The notes beneath the pieces are model-generated. The model was not told where the DNA came from, made no database searches, and saw only the letters and a program-made list of their open reading frames with translations. The translations under genes and the position numbers were made by a program. From Closterium sp. NIES-65 (lineage: Eukaryota > Streptophyta > Zygnematophyceae > Desmidiales > Closteriaceae), in the NCBI GenBank assembly GCA_948144175.1, contig CANXME010002590.1:1266501-1330500 (forward strand): 64,000 nt of DNA, written 5' to 3'. Below, piece by piece: positions 1-7,929 of this stretch; the stretch's first letter is position 1; each line of letters starts with the position of its first letter.

Positions 1-639
1 ATACCCTTGCTGGCTGGGTGAGTGAGTGTTGAGCACTGATGGGGGGTGCGATGTGGGACCCTCGATGTCGATGCAGCCATGGACAGCCAGACGGACTCCA
101 CTGGTGTCATCGCCATGGCGGCAAGTCAAGCCAAGTGAGTGCGGGGGTGAGAGAGAGAGCGCTGCTGGGGGTTGTCCGAGGCAGAGGCAGTGTTACATAG
201 AGCATCAAGGTAGGGGGCACCCTTGGCAAATGTCGATGCAGCCATGGACAGTCGGATGGACTCTCCACTGGTATCCTCGCCATGGCTGACCCCTCCTCTC
301 ATTCCCGCAAGTCCTAGCTCTCAGATCCCAACTTCTCAATCACCCCTATCCCCACAACCAGCATGATGGAGGCAGCGGTCGGGGTGGCGCGCTGTGCCTC
401 GACCTGGTCGACGCGGCGGACGCCACGGGGCAGGGCAGGCTGACCCCCTCCTCTCATTCCCCCTTTCCATTTCCCAAACTGAATACTCTACCCCCTTACA
501 CTTCTCATCTCTTCTTGAGCAGCATGATGGAGGCAGCAGTGGGGGTGGCTCACTAAGCCTCAGAGTTCCACATGGCACCCAGCTGGCTCCTCTTAATAAC
601 AACTCTTCAGCCCCTCTCCACCCCTTCCAACTTCCCCAG
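1..639 (+). repeat. Intronic/flanking DNA with duplicated exon fragments
   Basis: No convincing open gene is seen here. About 53 bp at 66-118 recur with few changes at 232-286 (shared core tcgatgcagccatggacag). A fragment starting gcatgatggaggcagcgg at 361-434 and a shorter one at 522-567 copy the 5' part of the exon at 640-850; the second contains an in-frame TAA just after gtggctcac. They look like tandem duplicates of an exon start, probably non-functional. Which copies enter mRNA cannot be decided from sequence. Confidence 0.5.
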
Positions 640-2798
640 CATGATGGAGGCGGCAGTGGGCGTGGCGCGCTACGCCTCTGAATTCCTCGACCTTGTTGAC
701 GCAGCGGACGCCACGGGGCAGGCTGACGTGGCGGTGCGAGCGCTGCGCCAGCTGGCGGGGGCGAGTCTGCTGGAGGGTGCTCTGCTGCCAGCCGTGCAGC
801 GGAGGGTGTCTCTGCGACTGGCCCTGCATGGGGAGGGCACGAGACTGCAGGTGAGCAGCACACCTGCCTGCTATAGATATGTATGCATCTTAGAAGGCGC
901 TCTGCCAGATGGGGGAGGCAACTCTGCTGGAGGGCGCGCTGCTGCCAGCTGTGCAGCGGAGGGTTTCCTTGAGGCTTGCCGTGCACGGAGGGACGAGGCT
1001 GCAGGTGCAGGTGAGGCACTCCCACACACAAGGTGGCTTCTCAAGGCGCTGCTGTAGATCCGTGTGCATCTCACAGGGCGACAGGGCAGCTGCCAGGGGC
1101 GAGTCTGCTGGAGATCCTTTTAAATGCCAGATATGTCTGCCTGATGCTCTAGATTCTCACATCACTCTCTCCTCTTCACTCACCCGCCACCCGATTGCAG
1201 ATGCAAATCCAGTCACTCGTGCGAGGAGGGTGTGGGAGGGAGGCAGCGTGTGCGGCAGCGCTGCTAGGGGATGCGAATATGCTGGAGAAGGCATGGGCTG
1301 ACACGGGCATGGTGCCTGAAGCTGCCCTGCACGCCCTGGTGAGTGGCAGCAATTCTGTCACACAAATACTGTCACACGAATATTGTCACACGAATACTGT
1401 CACACGAATAGAGGCCCGCATGATGCATAATGCATTGGAGAAGGCATGGGCTGACGTGGTCTGACGTGGGCTGTTGTGGCATGGTGCCTGACTGAAGCTG
1501 CCCTGCACGCCCTGGTAGAGTCACATGGTCACATGGATAGTATAACATAGATAGAATCACACGGATAATATCACATAAATAGAGTCACACGAAGATAACA
1601 ATAGCCACATGACGAGTCACACACAAGTCTGCATGGCCGTTACATAACAATAATCTATCTCTTCCCTTCTCCCGCAACCCCCAGTCCCACGGCCGCCCCG
1701 CCCTGGCAGCTCTCTTCAAGCAATGGAACCGATGGCTGCAGAAGGAGGAGGTGCAACTGAAGCACCACCTAACTCACTCTCAAGGCCTCTCCTCCTCTCC
1801 CACCTCCCATTCTCCACCCCTTCACCCCCAGTCCCACGGCCGGCCCACTCTGGCAAATCTCCTGAAGCGATGGAACCGGTGGCTGCAGAAGGAGGAGGTG
1901 CAGCTGCTCTTGTCACGTACGCTCTCTCCTCAATTCCCCTTTCTCTCTTTCTCTTGTCTCCCCGTCCTCAACCCTCCAGTCTCACGGCCGGCCCACGCTC
2001 GCAACTCTCCTGAAGCAATGGAACCGATGGCTGCAGAAGGAGGAGGTGCAGCTGAAGCGGCACAACATGCTGCACACAGCGCATTTCAACACTCTCTTCG
2101 CCAACACCCAGGCCTCCGAAGACCCCTTCCAGACGCTCGCTCCCACCACCAAAGACCCGCCCATCCAAATCGTCCCCCCTCGGGAATTCTCTGTTGCTCA
2201 AACCTCTGAGGATGGCAGTTTGGGGTTCGGAGCAGCGGGAGCAGCAGGAGGGTTTGCAGGAGGGTTCCAGTCTTCTGCTGCAGCAGCGGCAGCAGCAGCA
2301 GCAGCACCAACCTGGTCCCTTGCTACTGCTGCTGCAGGAGGGAACTGGACCGCACCTGATTCCCTCACACAAGACGATGCTCTGTTCTCACGCCCCCCAC
2401 CTCCTCGTGCTGGCTCTAGTGGTGTAGAGGGCATGTCGGCCCCGCTTGACCTTTCGGTGCTTGAAGGGGCAGGCGAGCCGAAGCGTGGCCCAGCGACCAT
2501 TGCTGTGCCTGTGGATTTCGGCCAGTTTGAGAGAGAATTTGCTGCCAAGGCTAGGATTGCGGAGAGTGGGAGGAAAGAGGGAGCAGCAGCAGCAGGAGTA
2601 GGAATGGCAGGAGGAGCAGGAGCAGGAGGAGCAGGAGTGGGGTTGACGGCGGTTCAGGGGGGTGAGAGGGGGGTGGGGAGCAAGGAGCAAGGGAAGGGGA
2701 AGGGAAGTGCAGGGAGTCAGGTGGAGGGAGGAAGGGGAGGAGGAGGCGTGGGACCTACCATGGCAGATCTGGAATGGGCGGCGTTGGGTGGAAACTAG
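640..2798 (+). CDS. 3' part of a spliced host gene, function not recognised
   Basis: Three exons join in frame: 640-850 (acceptor AG at 638-639, donor GT at 851), 1201-1338 (acceptor ttgcag, donor GT at 1339) and 1980-2798 (acceptor AG at 1978-1979, stop TAG 2796-2798). Both internal junctions are phase 0, which supports the model. The first exons encode a helical, Leu/Ala-rich stretch with repeats such as ALRQLAGASLLEGALLP and MLEKAWADTGMVPEAALHAL, which looks like an alpha-solenoid. The last exon adds SHGRPTLATLLKQWNRWLQK and then about 230 residues of low-complexity Ala/Gly/Gln/Pro sequence ending MADLEWAALGGN. A trafficking or coat-type solenoid is possible, but I do not recognise the family and assign no function. 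The 5' end lies to the left of the window. Several exons have neighbouring duplicate copies, and the last exon recurs at 16533-24833. Confidence 0.6.
909..1010 (+). repeat. Partial duplicate of the 3' half of exon 640-850
   Basis: Encodes LLEGALLPAVQRRVSLRL followed by AVHGGTRLQ, nearly the same as residues near the end of the 640-850 exon. It has an AG at 907-908 and possible donors at 1005 and 1011. If it were spliced in, the motif would appear twice; it may be an alternative or dead exon. Confidence 0.5.
1351..1412 (+). repeat. Short tandem repeat, unit about 15 bp (actgtcacacgaat)
   Basis: Four imperfect copies of ctgtcacac[ag]aata lie in the intron after exon 1201-1338. Related single copies (gtcacacggat, gtcacacgaag) continue to about 1620, so the array once extended further or is spreading. 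Confidence 0.75.
1429..1525 (+). pseudogene. Degenerate duplicate of exon 1201-1338 (3' half)
   Basis: Repeats the 1280-1338 sequence (ggagaaggcatgggctgac, then gcatggtgcctga...gctgccctgcacgccctgg) with short internal duplications that shift the frame, and the donor is changed from GTGAGT to GTAGAG. It reads as a decayed exon copy inside the intron. Confidence 0.6.
1685..1911 (+). repeat. Two upstream tandem copies of the SHGRP exon start
   Basis: Copies start at 1685 and 1832; the copy used in the gene model starts at 1980, so spacing is about 147 bp. Each is preceded by CCCCAG or CTCCAG and encodes SHGRPxLxxLxKxWNRWLQ and KEEVQL. All three have usable acceptors, so exon skipping or mutually exclusive use is possible. 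Only the third copy continues into the long terminal exon. Confidence 0.65.
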
Positions 2799-3476
2799 CG
2801 CAGTTATTGAGGATGGTTGATTCTATGTACCGGTAGAATTCACAAATCACAAATCGCTGGTGTGGTGTGTAACCTGTGATTGGAAAATTTGGGAATTCAT
2901 ATGTGTCCTGGGATAAGGAATGTTCTCCGGTCCTTTGTTTACTAATGTAACTGAATGGCACTATAAAAAGGGGTCTGAAAAGTAGGCATAATACGATAGC
3001 TGTTCTTGGTGAAGGATGGAGACGCATTGTCGCATAAATAGTTCTGAGACAATTACCAGTGACATATGCATGAAATAGCAAGCTTTGTTGTCGCATACTG
3101 TGCTCAGGATAGCTTGAGTGTAAGAACGCTGGTGGGCGATGGATTACAGAAAGAGCCGGATGGTCTGGTCTGGGAGATACCGTAGGAGAGCCAGAGAACA
3201 GCGGCATTGGCAAAGGCATAGCTTCATTATCAACAGCCCACCAAATGCAAAGAAAGGCAAAAGCGATGTAGAAAACATCCAGCGTGTTCTTCCAACACTC
3301 TATTCCTTGCAGCCTATCTTGCCCCTTCATCTCCCGCCCTCCACACCACCTCTGATGCTCCCGCACGCCCCTGCGATAGCACGAACATATAGCAGCCCCC
3401 CTCACATCCGCCTCCTCGCCCCCCCTCCCCTCACACACACACACACACACAAACAACACACACACACACACACAAA

Positions 3477-3552
<76 letters not shown>

Positions 3553-3646
3553 ACAGCAGCAGCAGAACTAGCTGCTGTCTGCTGCTGCTCCCTTCCCCTT
3601 GCTGCCACCCTCCCCGTTCCATTGCAAGCTTCGAATCTCCGACTTC
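2799..3646. other. Intergenic DNA between two convergent genes
   Basis: The region is AT-richer than its surroundings up to about 3200 and holds the 3' flanks of the host gene (+) and of the secreted-protein gene (-). A TATAAAAAG string lies at about 2963 on the + strand; no gene follows it. Apart from the (CA)n tract I see nothing codable; long reading frames here are translations of the CA repeat. Confidence 0.5.
3432..3551. repeat. (CA)n microsatellite, copy 1
   Basis: About 120 bp of CA dinucleotides, interrupted by caaacaacac and caaacaaac. The duplicated copy at 25467-25578 differs in interruption pattern and length, so the tract has mutated since the segmental duplication. Confidence 0.97.
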
Positions 3647-4783
3647 TTAAATCTCCGGCTGCACACTAGGCTTGGTGACCAGCTTCGGCAAATGCTGCTT
3701 GGTAACCGGCTTCGGGAAAGGCCGCACACCAGGCTTGGTGAGCGGCTTCGAGCCAGGCAGCACACCAGGCCAGCCTGAGGTGACCGGCTTCCCGAAAGGC
3801 CGCACACCAGGCTTGGTGACCGGCTTGAGCACGGGCCTCACCCCCACGAGCGGCTTCGAGCCAGGCTTGGTGACTGGCTTGAGGACGGGCCTCACCCTGG
3901 GGAACCTGTCAGGGCGGAACACCTTCTCGACCAATTTGTGCGCGTTCCTCCCCGCCTTCCCGAGCGAGTTCTTCACGGCGCCGCTGAGATCATCCGACGA
4001 CCACTTCAAGTCCGCCGCCACATCACGGAGCACCCGCGGGTCCTCGAAATCAACGGAGTCAACGGATTCAGTGGAGTCATCACTATCGCCCCCGAGAAGC
4101 GCGCGCGGCTGGGGGGCTGCGCCCGAGTTGCTGTCGGCGCCCGAGGTGCTGACAGCTCCCGCCCCCTTCTTTTGAGTCGACTCAAAGGTGCTGACGGGTG
4201 CCGCCTCCTGCTTCCCAACTGCCGGCACGCCACTCTCAGCGCCCTTGGGCTTCGCGGATGCCTTGTCAGCAATTTTCAGGTAGCCGGTTGTCTTCTTGGT
4301 CATTCGAGTATAATGTTTCCTCGTCGCTGCCCACTTGACGCACCTGCCTCTCCTACGCCGCACGCAGTGCTTCTTCTTCCCCTGCTTCCCCTTCTTGGGC
4401 CGCGCGGCGATGGACTTGCCATTGGGTGAAGCCACGGAGTCCACTGGCGCGCGCGCGTTCGTCGCCGCCTGCCCGTCGAGCGGCGATTTCTTCGCGCTGC
4501 CACTGGCGCCGTCCAACTCCGATGGCTGCTTCAAGTCCGCTGCCACATCCGCCAAAATTCGCGGATCCTCCGAGTTATCGGATTCAACCCAGTCAACGGA
4601 GTCAACTGCAGCCTCGCTTTTGGCCTCGAGGAGCGCGCGCGCGTCGTATGCTTCCTCGAGACCGGCGGGCTCGTTGATGTCGTAATAACCATCCGGAGGG
4701 AGCGCCGCGAAAGCAGCGAGGAAGTTCAGAGACGCCACAAGGACGAGGGCGAGCAGAAACTTGCGAGGGCGAGACGTGCCCAT
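3647..4783 (-). CDS. Putative secreted basic/proline-rich protein, 378 aa (copy 1)
   Basis: Single exon; ATG at 4781-4783 opens a classic signal peptide: RPRK, then a hydrophobic core at residues 9-26 ending AFA, with likely cleavage before ALPPDG. The mature part has an acidic repeat at residues 49-85 and again at 227-261 (both contain ARALL or PRALL, VDSVD, EDPR, VAADLK), a very basic centre with the only two cysteines (C140 and C148, flanking VRRRRGR), and a C-terminal tail (295-372) built of repeats such as [12 protein letters not shown] recognise no named domain. The shape (signal peptide, internal duplication, Lys/Pro tail) suggests an extracellular or wall-binding protein; this is inference. 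It is convergent with the host gene to its left. An almost base-identical copy is at 25673-26809, which argues for a real, recently duplicated gene. Confidence 0.75.
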   Translation of the reverse strand: MGTSRPRKFLLALVLVASLNFLAAFAALPPDGYYDINEPAGLEEAYDARALLEAKSEAAVDSVDWVESDNSEDPRILADVAADLKQPSELDGASGSAKKSPLDGQAATNARAPVDSVASPNGKSIAARPKKGKQGKKKHCVRRRRGRCVKWAATRKHYTRMTKKTTGYLKIADKASAKPKGAESGVPAVGKQEAAPVSTFESTQKKGAGAVSTSGADSNSGAAPQPRALLGGDSDDSTESVDSVDFEDPRVLRDVAADLKWSSDDLSGAVKNSLGKAGRNAHKLVEKVFRPDRFPRVRPVLKPVTKPGSKPLVGVRPVLKPVTKPGVRPFGKPVTSGWPGVLPGSKPLTKPGVRPFPKPVTKQHLPKLVTKPSVQPEI

Positions 4784-5370
4784 GATGTTGGCTGTTGCTA
4801 TCAGTTTAGCTGGAGAGGAAGCTCTGAGAAAGGCTGTACTGAATTGGTTTTACTGCTGAATCTGGTAGAAGAAGGTCTGTTGAATGAGTTGTTTCCAACT
4901 CCCTCCGCGTTATATGCGGCTACTAAGCATGAGTGCCGATTGCAGACTTCGCTGTAATGTTGCGGCTCGGCATCAGATGAGGAGGCTCGCCCCCATGAGG
5001 CTTCTCGTAGCGCCTGGGTCGATTTGGGCCTCATAGCGTTGGATGCGGCGGTGATTACTGGGGAACTTAGGCCACCCAAGTCTGCTAGCGCTCTGGTCGT
5101 AGTGACGGCACATCGAAATTATGAAACAGAGAATCGGGTAAGGAAAGTATTTTAGCGGCCAGGAGTGGTGGAGAGGTTTTCTTTTGGGATCGATGTAAGC
5201 TGGGAGGTGGCTCGCTGCGCGATCACCATTCACGAGTTGCGCGGGATGTGCGGCGGAGCAATAATTGCGCACCGCACATTGGCGATCTAATACAACATTT
5301 CACACTTCAATCACGATTGGAGATATGTATGTATCTATAGTAAGAAAAACATTTGTTTTGAAAATCTATA
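4784..5370 (-). promoter_or_regulatory. Upstream region of the 378-aa gene
   Basis: No supported gene. A TATA-like ATATAA (minus strand, about 4909-4915) lies about 130 bp upstream of the start codon and is the best core-promoter candidate. The region is copied at 26810-27396 with only a few changes. The right end meets the terminal repeat of the Penelope-like element at 5371. Confidence 0.35.
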
Positions 5371-5493
5371 TTGCTATTGAGCTCGCAGGGAAACCCAAGT
5401 CTCAGCAAAAACTTCTACAGTAACAGAATTACACTACGCTAGCACTTACGAGCAGAAACTAAAAAGCTTCCAACCCTTTTTGGCAATTTCCAT
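5371..5493 (-). repeat. Terminal direct repeat (pseudo-LTR), downstream copy
   Basis: About 122 bp starting gctattgagctcgcaggg and ending ggcaatttcca are repeated at 16311-16433 with about one change (aaaact versus aaaagt), and again at 27397-27519 in the duplicated segment. The stop of ORF2 (5459) lies inside it. Confidence 0.85.
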
Positions 5494-5985
5494 GCAAGGA
5501 CCCCAGGCGCGAACGATCAACCAACGGGTTGAGCAGACATTTCATCACCAGGGGGGCGCGACTTGAGGAGTTGCGAAGAGAATCGGCGCGTAGTAGAAGT
5601 TCAGAACGTTCAGAGAAACTGACTCTCTTGAAAATGGGGAGAAGAAACCGTTCGGGGTAACCGCGAACACGAAGTCTTGCGAAAAATAAGGCGCAGGAGT
5701 TGAAAACATCTTCGCGCGAGGAGGATTGCAGAAGGAATCTTCTCAATTCGCTACGAATGAAGCTCACTTTAGTGCTCCTGGTATGGTACGAGTTGAACGG
5801 TAAACAGAGATATCGGTTCATCGGCTTCTGGAAGAGCTTGCAATCCAGGATACCCTATTCTTGAAACGTTTACCCGTAAAGAAAGTAACGTCCAGAAAGT
5901 CCATGGAATGAACTGAAATGTTCCAGGTCAGTTTAATGGATGGATGGAGATGGTCAAACTTGGACTTAAAGCTGTCAAAGCGGCC
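5459..5985 (-). pseudogene. C-terminal (thumb) part of Penelope-like RT
   Basis: Frame 1 (about 5985-5860) reads HPSIKLTW, then VHSMDFLDVTFF, the typical end of the RT palm/thumb. A one-base lesion near 5860 shifts the frame to the one used by 5821-5459, where KLFQKPMNRYLCLPFNSYH and LRVRGYP appear. These are hallmarks of Penelope-type RT C-termini. The protein ends at 5459 without an endonuclease domain. The same lesion is in the copy at 27485-28010, so it predates the duplication. Confidence 0.7.
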
Positions 5986-6336
5986 CCGTCGCCGCCCCTC
6001 CGCGGCCCCGTTGCCGCCCTTAGCGGCCCCATCGCCGCCCCTAGCGGCCCCGTCTTCGCCTCTCACCCTACGCGGCCCCGTCGCCGCCCCTACGCGGCCC
6101 CGTCGCCGCCCCTAGCGGCCACGTCGCCACCCCTATCGGCCCCGTCGCCGCCTCTCACCCTACGCGGCCCCGTCGCCGCCCATACGCGGCCCCGTCGCCG
6201 CCCCTAGCGGCCCCGTCGCCGCCCCCTAGCGGCCCCGTCGCCGCCTCTCACCCTAAGCGGCCCCGTCGCCGCCCCTAAGCGGCCCCGTTGCCGACCCTAA
6301 GCGGCCCCGTTGCCGCCCCTACGCGGCCCCGTTACA
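5986..6336. repeat. GC-rich minisatellite (gcggccccgtcgccgccccta, about 20-bp unit)
   Basis: About 17 degenerate copies of gcggcccc[ag]t[ct]gccgcccct, some separated by ctcaccctac, sit between the two halves of the RT where the catalytic YxDD segment should be. The array is copied with an extra unit at 28005-28430. The same unit fills the leaders of Copia elements C (28430 onward) and D (40190-40640). Confidence 0.9.
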
Positions 6337-7150
6337 AGCGGTCGTTAAACAGCATCCAACCAGCGGGAGACGTTTGAAGTCACCCAAGAGTGAGACGCCG
6401 CAATGGGTCGTCCAGCAAGAACCTTTTTGTGCACTTTCAGGATGATGTAAAACGCTGGGACTTTCCAGCCTCCTTTAGGCGCTTTGAAAAAATAGTTCCA
6501 GATACGGGAGCTGAGCAGAGGTTTATAATCTGCACGAATCTGCTCCAGTTCATCGACGATGCGAGAAACTGGGACAGATGAGTACTCCCGAAAAACAGAT
6601 GGATTAAGTAGATGCTTGAAGCAGTGTTCTTTATAGAAGTCCCTGTCCATCACAGTTAGTCCGAGGTTTTTATCAGCTGGCTTAAAGATGAGATTAGGAT
6701 TTCGTCCAAGTCGTTTCAGGATCTGTGTGTAGTTCTTCTTTTTTCGGTGAAGAGTAGTAAAGGGTTGATTGCCGATGCTTTCCAGAGCCGATTGTTTAAA
6801 GACAGCAAGTGCCGTTTCGACTTCAGGAGAAGCTTCTGGCGGGTTCCGGTTATCTCGTTTAGGAAGCTTGTACCCAGGATACTCTGTCTGAAATTCAGCA
6901 CCGTCAAAGAGATACAAAGAGATACGAATGAACTCATCAACCTCCACCTCTGCTCTAGAAAGACTTCTGAGACACGGGACTGGAATGTATGTGAGACCTA
7001 GACCGAGTAGACTTAGCTCTTTAGGATTGAAGATATTACTGCTGTAGTTATGGATCCCTTTGTTGCTGACACAGTTACGCAGCTGAAACTCCGTTCGCCG
7101 ACCAAAAAGAATCAGCGCGTATTGATGAATGTCAGCAGCTAGCGCGGCTT
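6337..7150 (-). pseudogene. N-terminal part of Penelope-like RT (ORF2)
   Basis: The frame runs from the overlap with the ORF1 stop (about 7150) to a TAA at 6345-6347. It contains NPKELSLLGLGLTYIP, a run typical of the start of these RTs, then PNLIFKPADKNLGLTVMDRD (fingers), FYIILKVHK, GRPIAASHSWVTS and LDAV. No ATG precedes it; ORF2 overlaps ORF1 in another frame, so expression by frameshift or re-initiation would be needed. Immediately after LDAV a stop and then the GC-rich array follow, so no YxDD catalytic box remains. Homology to the Penelope group is judged from these motifs; a profile search would settle it. Confidence 0.7.
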
Positions 7151-7581
7151 GGTTTTTCTGTGGCCGGATCCTCTGTTTTTGGAGTGTTCGGTTTCTGCTT
7201 CTTGCTGTTGGGATGGTGTCCAGGATTACGGCTCGCGGTCTTAGTGAAAGAGCGTCCCATGGTCTTAGCTACGTCAGAAGATCCGTTAGAAAACTTCTTC
7301 TTCTTGTCGGTCTTCGAAGGAGAGACCTTCTTAGAGTTGTTCTTGAGCACCAGAACCGATTTGTTAGTTCTAATCGGGAGAGAACGCTTAACCGAGGTAC
7401 CCTTATCCTGCCGAGCACTCGTAGCAGAGTTGTTGTTCGATCGCTTAGGATGAGTACGGTTGTTCGGACGAGCAGCAGGACGATGCTGATTGAACTGCTT
7501 CACAGCCTTCTCAGCTTCCTGCTTCGCGATCTCACGAACAGCCGGTACAACAGGTAAGTTCTCCGCTTCTGTTATAGCAGC
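7132..7581 (-). pseudogene. ORF1 of the Penelope-like element, 3' part
   Basis: 149 codons plus stop continue the ORF on the far side of element A. When the 5-bp target duplication is removed, the codons join exactly in frame with 15115-16116 (Val, then Ala-Ala-Ile-Thr-Glu). This part is very basic (KRSNNNS, KTDKKKKF, NSKKQK), consistent with nucleic-acid binding or a nuclear signal. Together the two parts encode about 483 residues. Confidence 0.65.
7577..7581. repeat. Target site duplication of element A (GCAGC), left copy
   Basis: GCAGC precedes the left LTR; the identical GCAGC follows the right LTR at 15110-15114. Five bases is the usual Copia duplication. Confidence 0.95.
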
Positions 7582-7715
7582 TGTCAAGAAGTGAACGAGA
7601 GAATGTGTGAACTATGAACGAAGTGAGTACAAATAGGAAACCCTAGCTGGGTTGTACCCCCTATGGGATACCCCACTATAGCCTACACAAATAAGTAAGC
7701 TATAATGTTCTGACA
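7582..7715 (-). repeat. Element A 3' LTR (134 bp)
   Basis: Identical to 14976-15109. It holds the conserved core shared with the other LTRs in this window (minus strand TAGTGGGGTA, then GGGGTACAAC). Confidence 0.95.
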
Positions 7716-7929
7716 CACCCCCATAGGCAAAGTGGGGGAGAACAAGGGGTCACAAGACTAGTCAAGCAAAGCAAAGCAAAGCTCAGGGTGGATCACAAAG
7801 TCACCACACATTCCGAGCACAAGTTCAAGGGCCACAAGGCCAGTTCACATGCAAGATCATATATATAGAGATATACAAGAGTCAAGCAAGCAAGAGCAAG
7901 ACTATATATATGTGACGGTACAAGGAAGG
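7716..7929 (-). other. Element A 3' untranslated region with polypurine tract
   Basis: Non-coding DNA between the pol stop and the 3' LTR. The purine-rich primer (minus strand CTATGGGGGTG) abuts the LTR at 7716. The rest, including an AT-rich ATATATAG stretch near 7860, is conserved in C, D, I and L. Confidence 0.7.

Noticed and set aside
640-2798. Assigning the host gene to a named vesicle-coat or tethering family
   Set aside because: The helical and WNRWLQK segments are suggestive only; without a database search I cannot name the family.
2755-3549. Long minus-strand reading frame (264 aa), and its copy at 24790-25575
   Set aside because: It is a translation through the (CA)n tract and the 3' flank of the host gene; it has no domain, and its 5' third is Cys-Val repeats caused by the microsatellite.
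4801-5272. Small minus-strand frames of 92 and 99 aa upstream of the 378-aa gene
   Set aside because: No domain, no start context, overlapping frames, and the position fits a promoter/5' untranslated region.
5818-6207. Small GRRRP or RGEDGAA-type proteins at 5818-6207 and 27954-28191
   Set aside because: They are translations of the GC-rich minisatellite.
7125-7160. Programmed -1 frameshift (A-run followed by C) joining ORF1 to ORF2 of the Penelope-like element
   Set aside because: The A run has only five A, and the ORF2 frame is +1, not -1, relative to ORF1. Overlap exists, but the mechanism is not supported.
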